In this document: piece by piece, positions 16,824-24,182 of the stretch
Position numbering within the stretch: the stretch's first letter is position 1
How the letters are laid out: every line of letters begins with the position of its first letter
NCBI RefSeq assembly: GCF_000661955.1
Contig: NZ_CP007597.1
Coordinates: forward strand, 3,796,338-3,860,337
Direction of reading: 5' to 3'
Length of the DNA stretch: 64,000 nt
Source: Stenotrophomonas rhizophila
Lineage (GTDB): Bacteria; Pseudomonadota; Gammaproteobacteria; Xanthomonadales; Xanthomonadaceae
Notes under the pieces: generated by a model
What the model was told of the DNA's origin: nothing
Seen by the model: the letters and a program-made list of their open reading frames with translations, nothing else
Databases searched by the model: none
Program-made: the position numbers and the translations under genes

Positions 16824-17957
16824 TTACAACGTGCGGCCGATGATCTCGCGCAGGATTTCGCTGCTGCCCCCGAAGATGCGCAGCGCGCGTGCGTCGGTCC
16901 AGGCGCGGCCGATGCCGTACTCGCTGCTGTAGCCGTAGCCACCATGCAACTGCAGCAGGTCGTCGAGGATCGTGCCCTGCAGTTCGGTGGCGTTGAGTTT
17001 GGCCATCGCCGCCACCGTTGCGTCCAACCGGCCTTGCAGCTGCGCGGCCAGGCACTGGTCGAGGAAGCTGCGTAGCATCGCCAGCTGGGCCGCCGCGCCT
17101 GCCAGCACGAAACGGGTGTTCTGGTGGTCGATCAGGAAGCGCCCGAATGCCTTGCGCTGGCGCACGTAGGCCACGGTTTCATCGAGCATGCCCTCGGCCG
17201 ATGCCGCTGCGCGCAACGCGATGGCCATGCGCTCGGCCGCCAGCTGTTCGCCCAGGTAGTCGAAGCCGCGCTGTTCTTCGCCCAGCAGGTGCGACACCGG
17301 TACCGCCACGTCCTGGAAGAACAGCTCGCTGGTGTCCTGCGCGTGCTGGCCGATCTTGGCCATCGGTGCGCCGCGAGTGACGCCGGGCAACGCGGTGTCC
17401 ACGCAGAACAGAGTGAGCCCACGCGCGCCCAGCTCGGGCGCCACGGTGGCCACTACCACCACCACGTCGGCGTTGCTGCCGTTGGTGATCCAGGTCTTCT
17501 GGCCGTTCAGCAGGTAGTGCTCGCCCTGGCGTTCGGCACGGGTGCGGACCGCCTTGAGGTCGCTGCCCGCGCCCGGTTCGGTCATCGCAATGGCGCCGAT
17601 CGCCTCGCCGCGCGCCATCGCTGGCAGCCAGCGCGCGCGTACTTCATCGCTGCCGTACTGCATCAGGTACGGCGCCACCATGTCCGAGTGGATCGAGAAG
17701 CCGATCCCCAGGTAGTTGGCGCGCGCCAGTTCCTCGATCACGCAGGCGGCGTGGCCGATGTCGCCGCCCAGGCCGTACGGCTCGGGCAGCTGGCAGTTGA
17801 GCAGGCCAGCCTCCCCGGCCGCACGCCACAGCGCGCGCGGGGTGATGCCGTCGCGCTCCCACTGTGCGTAGTGCGGGGCGATCTGCTCGGCGATGAAACG
17901 CCGCACCTGCGCGCGGAACAGCGCGTGGTCTTCACCGAATACCGGACGGGTGTGCAT
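16824..17957 (-). CDS. Acyl-CoA dehydrogenase-family flavoprotein, last gene of the exopolysaccharide operon
   Basis: 377 residues with the full acyl-CoA dehydrogenase fold: helical N-domain, the FAD/substrate signature AIAMTEPGAGSDL (~123-134), QKTWITNGSNADVVVVVA (~153-170), and the C-terminal helical domain. The usual medium-chain catalytic Glu in YEGTSQ is replaced here by Gly (IFGGSSEI); instead Glu242 in AERMAIAL aligns by eye with the isovaleryl-CoA-dehydrogenase-type base. The same layout is used by prolyl-carrier-protein oxidases (PltE, RedW, CouN3 class) that make pyrrole-2-carboxyl groups. The ATG is 4 nt after the algF stop, so it is co-transcribed with the adenylation enzyme and carrier protein. 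A substrate bound to that carrier is my inference; an ordinary short-chain acyl-CoA dehydrogenase is the alternative. Confidence 0.85.
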   Translation of the reverse strand: MHTRPVFGEDHALFRAQVRRFIAEQIAPHYAQWERDGITPRALWRAAGEAGLLNCQLPEPYGLGGDIGHAACVIEELARANYLGIGFSIHSDMVAPYLMQYGSDEVRARWLPAMARGEAIGAIAMTEPGAGSDLKAVRTRAERQGEHYLLNGQKTWITNGSNADVVVVVATVAPELGARGLTLFCVDTALPGVTRGAPMAKIGQHAQDTSELFFQDVAVPVSHLLGEEQRGFDYLGEQLAAERMAIALRAAASAEGMLDETVAYVRQRKAFGRFLIDHQNTRFVLAGAAAQLAMLRSFLDQCLAAQLQGRLDATVAAMAKLNATELQGTILDDLLQLHGGYGYSSEYGIGRAWTDARALRIFGGSSEILREIIGRTL

Positions 17958-17960
17958 GGA

Positions 17961-18647
17961 TCAGCGGCCCACCGGGTCGGTGCCGCTGAGCTGGCCCTGC
18001 AGCAACGGGGCGGTGGCGCTGCCGGTCAGGAACAGGCTGTAGTGGTCGCCGGGCTGCAGCGCCGGCAGGGCCAGCGGCGCGCTGTCCTTGCCGCCGCAGC
18101 CGGCCACCAGGCGTGCCTTGACCGGGTTGATGCCGCGCGCACTGCTGCTGCCGCTGGCCACCGCCGGGAACACCACGGCGCCCTTGTCGGCCATGGCCAG
18201 GCGCCCCTGCGCGCAGCCGCTGGCCAGGTTGTAGAAGCGGATCTCGGCCTTGAGCGCGTCGCTGGTGCCACCGCCATCGGCCAGTGCCGCCAGCGGCTTT
18301 GACGGGGCCGCGGCGTCCAGCACCAGGGTGGTGAAGCTGCCGGCGGCAACCTGCGGCTGGCTGCGGGGCTTGCCGGCCACGCGCACGGTGAACGGCTTGC
18401 CGCCCTCCACGATGGCGTAGCGGCTGGCCCGCGTAGCCGGGCCGATGCTCTGTTCGGCGCCCGGACCGACGGCGACCTTGAGCGCGGCGCTGCCCGGGTT
18501 GAGCACGCGCACGAACGCCGAACCGGCTGGCGGCCGTGCCGCATACAGCTGGGCCAGGCGACCTTCGGGGGCGGTCTGCTGGGCGGTGGCGGCCAGCGAC
18601 GAAAGGGCCAGCACGGCGGCGGCGAGCGAGATCAAGGGCAGTTTCAT
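17961..18647 (-). CDS. algF: AlgF-like periplasmic polysaccharide O-acylation adaptor
   Basis: 228 residues with a Sec signal (MKLPLISLAAAVLALSSLAATA) and an all-beta mature part: LAQLYAARPPAGSAFVRVLNPG, ARLVAGCGG and GDHYSLFLTG are the patterns of AlgF, the adaptor that links acyltransferases in alginate acetylation. AlgF in Pseudomonas binds AlgJ and AlgX; two proteins of that type are encoded in this operon. The start overlaps the adenylation gene stop by 4 nt (ATGA). It shows that the modification system is built on the alginate O-acetylation plan, although no alginate polymerase genes are present. Confidence 0.85.
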   Translation of the reverse strand: MKLPLISLAAAVLALSSLAATAQQTAPEGRLAQLYAARPPAGSAFVRVLNPGSAALKVAVGPGAEQSIGPATRASRYAIVEGGKPFTVRVAGKPRSQPQVAAGSFTTLVLDAAAPSKPLAALADGGGTSDALKAEIRFYNLASGCAQGRLAMADKGAVVFPAVASGSSSARGINPVKARLVAGCGGKDSAPLALPALQPGDHYSLFLTGSATAPLLQGQLSGTDPVGR

Positions 18648-20119
18648 GCAGTGGGTTCCTGGCGGCGAAGCGTGCGCGCCATTGCGTAGCGCTGCTCCAG
18701 TTGTCGGCGATCCACCTTGTTGCTGGTGCCGGTCGGCAGCGCATCAACGGCGATCAGCTCAGAGGGAATCATGTACGGCGGCACGCGACGGCCCAGCTGC
18801 GCCTTCCAGTCCTGCAACGACGCCGGCAGCGGCTGCACCGCGCCTTCGCCGGGCTGGGACAGTTCGACGAAGCCGATCATGCGCACCAAGGTGCCATCGG
18901 GCCGGCGCAGAACCACCGCCGCGCCGGCCACCACGCCGTCCAGGGTGGACAGCGAAGCATCCACTTCGGCCAGCTCGATGCGGTAGCCGTTGAGTTTGAT
19001 CTGGTCATCCTTGCGGCCGCGGAAGGTCACCCGCCCTTCCGCATCCAGGTCGCCCAGGTCACCGCTGCGGTAGGCCCGCTTGCCGTGATGGGTGAACAGC
19101 ACGCCCTGGTCCAGGTCCGGGCGATCCAGGTAGCCGCGCATGACGTGGTCGCCGGCCATGCAGATTTCGCCGTCGTCGATGAAGACCTCGGCATAGGGCT
19201 TGGCCACGCCGATCGGGAACGGGTTGGGCGCGGCCGCGCGCAGCGCCGGGTCGATCTCCACCCAGGTGGTGGAACAGGTGGCCTCGGTGGGACCGTAGGA
19301 GTTGATGATGCGCGCCTGCGGGAAGCGCGCCCACAGCTCTTCGGCCACGCGCGGGGTGAGCGATTCGGCGCCGAACACGAACACGCGCAGCGAGGGCAGG
19401 TGCTCGGCGTTGAAGCGCGGGTTGAGCATCTGCTGGCGCACGAACGAGGGCGTGGACGCCCACACCGCCACCGCCGACTGACGCAGGTGTTCGACAAACC
19501 GTTCGCTGTCGGCGATCACCTCGCGCGGGCACAGCACGCAGCTGCCGCCGGTGCCGAGCGCACCGCACAGGTCGAACAGCGAGAAGTCGAAGCTGAAGAG
19601 CATCTGGTTGAGGAAGGCCGGCGCCTCGCCCAGCTGCAGGCAGTCGGTAATCCAGCCGGTGAACAGCGCCACGCTGTCGCGGCCGATCTGCACGCCCTTC
19701 GGGTCACCGGTACTGCCGGAGGTGAACATGATGTAGGCCAGGTCCGGCACGCTGAGCGCGCGCGGTGCGTCGGCACCGGGCCCGAAGGTATCGGTGGCGG
19801 CATCGTAGACCGCGCCGGCATGGGTGAGCTGGGTGATCCGCTGCAGCCGCGCGGCCGGGTTGATGGTGTCCACCGGCACATAGGTGACGCCCATCTGCAG
19901 GCAGCCCAGCATGGCCACCACGAACGCAGACTGCTTGTGCCCGGAGATCACCAACGCGTAGCCGGGCTGCACGCCGGCCGCCTGCGCGCGCCCGATCCAG
20001 GCCTGGGTTGCCGCATGCAGCGCGGCCCAGTCCAGGCTGCCGTCGGCATCGTGCAGGGCCGGTGCATGCGGGGCGTGCTCCAGCGCGACGAAGCGGCAGT
20101 GTTCGAAATCGAAACGCAT
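18644..20119 (-). CDS. DltA-like amino acid adenylation enzyme
   Basis: 491 residues, a stand-alone adenylation domain of the ANL superfamily that should make an aminoacyl-AMP and load it on the carrier protein encoded 28 nt upstream. Motifs: A3 YIMFTSGSTGDPKGV (~155), A4 FSFDFSLFDL with the Asp that normally binds the amino group, A5 NSYGPTEATCSTT, A7 YRSGDLGDLD, A8 GRKDDQIKLNGYRIEL, A10 GTSNKVDRRQL. The middle (VWASTPSFVRQQML, RVFVFGAESLTP) is close to DltA of the teichoic-acid D-alanylation pathway, but the DltA pocket cysteine (FCGE) is Gly here (FGAE), so D-alanine need not be the substrate. Start at 20119 has AGGAG nine bases upstream. Confidence 0.88.
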   Translation of the reverse strand: MRFDFEHCRFVALEHAPHAPALHDADGSLDWAALHAATQAWIGRAQAAGVQPGYALVISGHKQSAFVVAMLGCLQMGVTYVPVDTINPAARLQRITQLTHAGAVYDAATDTFGPGADAPRALSVPDLAYIMFTSGSTGDPKGVQIGRDSVALFTGWITDCLQLGEAPAFLNQMLFSFDFSLFDLCGALGTGGSCVLCPREVIADSERFVEHLRQSAVAVWASTPSFVRQQMLNPRFNAEHLPSLRVFVFGAESLTPRVAEELWARFPQARIINSYGPTEATCSTTWVEIDPALRAAAPNPFPIGVAKPYAEVFIDDGEICMAGDHVMRGYLDRPDLDQGVLFTHHGKRAYRSGDLGDLDAEGRVTFRGRKDDQIKLNGYRIELAEVDASLSTLDGVVAGAAVVLRRPDGTLVRMIGFVELSQPGEGAVQPLPASLQDWKAQLGRRVPPYMIPSELIAVDALPTGTSNKVDRRQLEQRYAMARTLRRQEPTA

Positions 20120-20147
20120 GCGGACAGCTCCTGCAGGTGGGGTGGGC

Positions 20148-20378
20148 TCAGCGCTGGTGCGCGGCCACGTAGTCGGCCAGCACCTGCACCGAATCGACCA
20201 GCGCATCGATCTCATCGACCGGCAGGGTCACGCCCAGGCGGTCCTTGACCTCGACCATCAGCTGCACCTTGGACATCGAGTCGAACAGCGACTCCATGTA
20301 TTCGTCCGGCTGCACGCGGGTGCCGATCACCGCTTCGACGATGTCGATCAACTGGGCCTGGAGGGTCTGGATATCCAT
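20148..20378 (-). CDS. Acyl/peptidyl carrier protein
   Basis: A 76-residue four-helix carrier protein. Ser34 in LFDSMSKVQL sits at the phosphopantetheine site (the usual pattern is DSL/DSM at the start of helix II); the rest, VKDRLGVTLPVDEIDALVDSVQVLADYV, is a normal helix II-III. I start at the ATG 20378 with AAGGTG seven bases upstream, not the GTG three codons earlier. It follows the MBOAT gene by 13 nt and precedes the adenylation gene by 28 nt, the same trio as DltB-DltC-DltA. It presumably carries the activated aminoacyl group to the membrane acyltransferase. Confidence 0.92.
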   Translation of the reverse strand: MDIQTLQAQLIDIVEAVIGTRVQPDEYMESLFDSMSKVQLMVEVKDRLGVTLPVDEIDALVDSVQVLADYVAAHQR

Positions 20379-20391
20379 CGGGTTCACCTTG

Positions 20392-21972
20392 TCAGAACTG
20401 GAAGTAGAGGAAACGGGATTCTTTGTGCAGGCTCAGCAGCGACAGCCCCAGCATCAGCAGCATCACCAGCAGCCACTGCCAGTTGGGCTGCCAGCGCATC
20501 CACGCGCGGGGCGCCGGGCTGGGCTTGGCCAGCGACGGGCCGTACACGCCCATGATCTGCTGCGCGTTGGGTGCCAGCCAGACGATGGCCAGCAGCACCA
20601 GGATGTAGAGCAGCTGCACGTGGTGGCCAGCCAGCAGGCGCCAGCTGTCGCCCAGCCCCATGCCGCCAAGGTAGCCCAGGTTCTCCAGGCTTTCCCAACC
20701 GCGCACGCCGAACATGGCCTGCACCAGCTCCCAGGCATCGTGCACGCCGTCGGCGCGGAAGAACGCCTGCGCCACCAGTACCGCACCGAAGGTGAGCAGC
20801 ACATAGCCGGCGTGCTGGTACCAGCGCAGCTGGCGCAGCGCGGCCGGCTTGCGGCCGCCGACGAACACGCGCCAGGCATGGTTGATGGACAGGTAGCCGG
20901 CATGCAGCAGGCCGAAGATCAGGAACTGCAGGCCCGCGCCGTGCCAGATGCCGGCCAGGCCCATCGCCCACACCGTGGGCAGCACGATCATCGACAGGAA
21001 GCCGCCCGCCGAGGCCACCGCCGCCGGGCCGGTGGCGCGGCCATGGCGGGTACGCCAGCGGGTGACCGCCATCGCCACCGGGTAGTACAGGTAGGCGGTG
21101 ATGTAACGGGTGAGCGTCATGTGCCAGCGCGCCCAGAAGTCGATCACGCTGGTCGCCTTGTAAGGCGAATTGAAGTTGAGCGGGAAGCGGATGCCGAACA
21201 TGCGCGCCAGGCCCAGCGCCATGTCCGAGTACCCGGAAAAATCGAAGTACAGCTGCAGCGCGTAGCTGAGCGCGGTGGCCCAGGCGCCCCAGAACTGCAC
21301 CTCGCCGGTGGAGGCGAAGCCGGCATCGGCATACGGGGCGATGGTGTCGGCCAGCAGTACTTTCTTGGCCAGCCCGATCACGAACAACATGCCGCCCACC
21401 GACAGGTTGTCGGCCTGGAACCGGTAGGTTTCGCGCTTGCTGAACTGCGGCATCATCTCCTTGTGGTGGAGGATGGGGCCGGCGATCAGGTGCGGGAAGA
21501 AGGTCACAAACAGCACGTAGCTGAGCGGGCTGCGGTCGTTGACCACGCCGGCGCGGCAGTCGAGCAGGTAGCCGATCTGGGTGAAGGTGAAGAAGGAAAT
21601 GCCCAACGGCAGGATCAACGCATCCATCGGGCCGACGTTGAAGCCCATCTCGCCGACGAAGTTCACCATCGCCGCGAAGTACTTGTAGTGCACCAGCAAC
21701 AGCAGGTCGGCGGCCACGCCCAGCACGGTGGCCAGCAGCTGCAGTTTCGGTCGCTTGGCCAGCGACAGGATCACCAGGCTGACCAGGTAGTTGAAGACGA
21801 TCGAGCCCGACAGCAGGATCACGAACTGCGGGTTCCACCAGCCGTAGAACACGATGGACGCCACGCACAGCCACAAGGCCGCCAGGCGCGGCTTCACCGC
21901 GCCCAGGGCGTAATGCACGCCCAGCGCGATCGGCAGGAACACCAGCAGGAACAGGAAGGAGTTGAAAAGCAT
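20392..21972 (-). CDS. MBOAT-family O-acyltransferase (AlgI/DltB type)
   Basis: 526 residues, about 11-13 membrane helices, starting MLFNSFLFLLVFLPIALGVHY as in AlgI. Conserved MBOAT landmarks: PLGISFFTFTQIGYLLDC, FFPHLIAGPILHHKEMMPQF, LQLYFDFSGYSDMALGLARMFG, the invariant WHMTLTRYI and the catalytic His in GIWHGAGLQFLIFG (~residue 343). Such proteins carry acyl groups across the inner membrane to periplasmic acyltransferases; DltB uses a carrier protein donor, AlgI acetyl donors. With a carrier-protein gene directly downstream, a DltB-like donor mode is likely here. It lies between the AlgX/J-type genes and the carrier protein. Confidence 0.93.
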   Translation of the reverse strand: MLFNSFLFLLVFLPIALGVHYALGAVKPRLAALWLCVASIVFYGWWNPQFVILLSGSIVFNYLVSLVILSLAKRPKLQLLATVLGVAADLLLLVHYKYFAAMVNFVGEMGFNVGPMDALILPLGISFFTFTQIGYLLDCRAGVVNDRSPLSYVLFVTFFPHLIAGPILHHKEMMPQFSKRETYRFQADNLSVGGMLFVIGLAKKVLLADTIAPYADAGFASTGEVQFWGAWATALSYALQLYFDFSGYSDMALGLARMFGIRFPLNFNSPYKATSVIDFWARWHMTLTRYITAYLYYPVAMAVTRWRTRHGRATGPAAVASAGGFLSMIVLPTVWAMGLAGIWHGAGLQFLIFGLLHAGYLSINHAWRVFVGGRKPAALRQLRWYQHAGYVLLTFGAVLVAQAFFRADGVHDAWELVQAMFGVRGWESLENLGYLGGMGLGDSWRLLAGHHVQLLYILVLLAIVWLAPNAQQIMGVYGPSLAKPSPAPRAWMRWQPNWQWLLVMLLMLGLSLLSLHKESRFLYFQF

Positions 21973-21984
21973 CGTCCGTAGCGC

Positions 21985-23109
21985 TCAGTCGATCTCGGCC
22001 AGCGTTGCCTGCTCACCGTCGGTCAACGGCAAGGACAGGGCCATTTCAGAAAATTCCCAGACCACCAGCTTCAGCGTGGGCGGCCATTGCGCACGCTGCG
22101 GCCAGGCCGCCAGCAGCGCGCCGGAGAACTGCCCGCCATCCAGGCTCTGGTTCCACACTTCGCGCCCCAGCGCATTGCCCAGGCGTTCGGCGAACAGGCT
22201 GCGGCGGCCGTTGGAGCTGCCCAGCAACAGCACCTCCACCGGCGGGGTGTCATCGAGCAGGCCACCACTGCGCACCGGCGCGATCACCTGTTCGGGCTCG
22301 CGGTCCAGCGCCGGGCGCCAGGCCGGCGGCGCCTTCTCCAGCCCGGCGAGCACGATCAGGTCGCCCATGCGCGGCTTGGCCGCACCGGGCGCGCCCACCT
22401 CGAACGCCTGCGCGCCACGCCCGCCCAGCAGCGGCAGCGCCGAGGCGGCCACCGCGTCGGCGGCGCGCTGCGCGCCGATCCGGTTCATGTGCACGTCGGT
22501 GCGGAAGAACACCGGCGCCGTGCCCTGCTGCAGTACCGGCAGCAGGTCGGTGGAGGCCACGTGGGCGGCACCCAGCGCCTGCTGCCACTGGCCCAACCGC
22601 GCGCGCATGGCCGTTGAATGGCGCAACCCGCAGGTATGCGCCTGCTCGATCCGTGACTTGTCCGGCACCACCACCACCAGCACCTGTACGCCCTGCGCCT
22701 TGAGCTGCGTGGTCCAGTGCTGCATCAGCCGCACGCGTTGCTGCAGCACCTGCTCGCCCGCACCCGGCGGCGGGCGCAGCCCGTCGCGGTAGAACAGCCA
22801 GTCCGGGCACCCCAGTGCCACCTGCGGCCCCAGGTCGCCGAGCAGGCGATAGCGCAGCGCGGCCGTGGCCAGGTCGGCCTGGGCCTGCACCGGCAACTTG
22901 AGCGCTTCGTTGATCGCGCGGCCAGCTTCGCCGTCGGCCCAGCGTGCCGGTGCCAACGCGGCCGCGGGGATCTTCGCCTTGCCCAGCATCCAGCCACCGG
23001 CCAGCAGGCCGATGACCAGCAGCGCGATCACCAGCGCGGCGGTGGGACGGTGGGCACCGGGCGGCGCGGCCGGTGGCAGGGGCGCGGGCGCGCCGGGACG
23101 TGCACTCAT
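21985..23109 (-). CDS. AlgX/AlgJ-like SGNH-type acyltransferase (second of two)
   Basis: 374 residues: a Pro/Ala-rich cytoplasmic start, one membrane anchor (TAALVIALLVIGLLAGGWML, ~23-42) and a periplasmic domain. It has WLFYRDG (~104), VVVVPDKSRIE (~145), the Asp-His motif RTDVHMNRIG (Asp205, His207) and the nucleophile loop LLLGSSNGRRSLF (Ser298/299). These correspond to the AlgJ/AlgX catalytic triad pattern Asp-x-His...Ser. It likely transfers the acyl group delivered by the MBOAT onto the glycan. Starts 4 nt after the upstream AlgJ-like gene; the two proteins are paralogues with different membrane association. Confidence 0.85.
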   Translation of the reverse strand: MSARPGAPAPLPPAAPPGAHRPTAALVIALLVIGLLAGGWMLGKAKIPAAALAPARWADGEAGRAINEALKLPVQAQADLATAALRYRLLGDLGPQVALGCPDWLFYRDGLRPPPGAGEQVLQQRVRLMQHWTTQLKAQGVQVLVVVVPDKSRIEQAHTCGLRHSTAMRARLGQWQQALGAAHVASTDLLPVLQQGTAPVFFRTDVHMNRIGAQRAADAVAASALPLLGGRGAQAFEVGAPGAAKPRMGDLIVLAGLEKAPPAWRPALDREPEQVIAPVRSGGLLDDTPPVEVLLLGSSNGRRSLFAERLGNALGREVWNQSLDGGQFSGALLAAWPQRAQWPPTLKLVVWEFSEMALSLPLTDGEQATLAEID

Positions 23110-23113
23110 CGGG

Positions 23114-24169
23114 TTACTGCCCCAATGCCTTGTTCACGCGCGCGGTGAACTGCGCCGGGGTCATGATCGACGCGTTGTCCCACTGGCCCTGGGCCTGCGG
23201 GCCGAACCCGTACACCGGTTCGAACATCTGCCAGACCAGCACCTGCGGCGGATTGGTACGGAAGTCGTCGGACTCCAGGTACTCCAGCAGCATGATCCAC
23301 GGGCCCACGTTGCCGGCCTTCCAGTTCACCGTGACCGGGCGGTCCAGCGCGTTGGAAAGCTTCTGCGGGAAACCGAAGTAGGCCTGCACCATGCTGTGCC
23401 CGGTCACGTGCACCGGTGCCTTGCCACTGTCGAGCAGGCCCTGCGATTCGGCGGCGCGGCGCACGGTGAAGGTTTCGCGGCCCACCGCGGCACGCTGTTC
23501 CGGTGGCAGGAACAGTTCGGCCAGGTCGCCATAGCGGCGCTCGCGGGTTTCCTTGCCCAGCGGCGTGCCCGTGCCGGGCTCGCCGGCCAGGTTCGGCACG
23601 GCCTGCTTGATGCGTGCCGCCAGCGCATCGGCGGTGGCATCGGCGGCGGCCTGGGTCCAGTGCTGGTCGCTGCGATAGAACACGTCGGTGCCGCCCGCGC
23701 GCACGCCGGCCAGCACTTTGCGCGCATCCAGTGCATCGACGCCGGCCTTCTGCAGCGAGCCAAGAATGGTGTCGTAGCGCTTTTCCACCGAAGCACTCAC
23801 CACCTTGCCCGCGGGCAGGCGATCTTCGTAGAACAGCACCTTGTCGGGCAGCAGCAGCAGCTCCAGGCGCACGCCACGTGCGGCAAGGCGGGCCTTGGTT
23901 TCGGCGATCAGGCGGGTGGAGGCATCGACCGCCTGCATGTCCACCTCGCTCAAGCTGCCCCATGCAGGGAACAACCAGCCGTCCTTGCCGACCAGCACGA
24001 TGGCCGAGTCGTCCTTGCTGGCGGCGGGCGGTGCGGCGGCGGGCGCCTGCGCCTGCGCGACACCGGTACCGGCCAGTGCGCACAGCACGGCCAGCAGCGG
24101 CAGACCGGCACGCAGGCGACGGCGGGGAGCGGTGGGGGTCAGCAAAGAATGCGTATCCATGTCGTTCAT
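23114..24169 (-). CDS. AlgJ/AlgX-like SGNH-type acyltransferase (first of two)
   Basis: 351 residues from the ATG at 24169 (GAAAAGG before it). Twin-basic N-terminus APRRRLRAG then a hydrophobic signal ending TGVAQAQ (~40). The SGNH-type domain has GKDGWLFPAWGSL (~61), LLLLPDKVLFYEDRLPAG (~104), Asp168-x-His170 in YRSDQHWTQAAAD, and Ser259 in VTGHSMVQAYFG. These positions almost coincide with Asp174/His176/Ser269 of Pseudomonas AlgX. Predicted soluble periplasmic acyltransferase or signal-anchored AlgJ equivalent. It follows the NfrA-like gene by 13 nt in the same operon. Confidence 0.85.
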   Translation of the reverse strand: MNDMDTHSLLTPTAPRRRLRAGLPLLAVLCALAGTGVAQAQAPAAAPPAASKDDSAIVLVGKDGWLFPAWGSLSEVDMQAVDASTRLIAETKARLAARGVRLELLLLPDKVLFYEDRLPAGKVVSASVEKRYDTILGSLQKAGVDALDARKVLAGVRAGGTDVFYRSDQHWTQAAADATADALAARIKQAVPNLAGEPGTGTPLGKETRERRYGDLAELFLPPEQRAAVGRETFTVRRAAESQGLLDSGKAPVHVTGHSMVQAYFGFPQKLSNALDRPVTVNWKAGNVGPWIMLLEYLESDDFRTNPPQVLVWQMFEPVYGFGPQAQGQWDNASIMTPAQFTARVNKALGQ

Positions 24170-24182
24170 GCCTTTTCCAATG

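Noticed and set aside
18644..21972. Classical dlt (teichoic acid D-alanylation) operon
   Set aside because: No DltD, a Gram-negative setting, AlgF and AlgJ/X partners, and the DltA-type pocket cysteine is absent; a glycan acylation role fits better.
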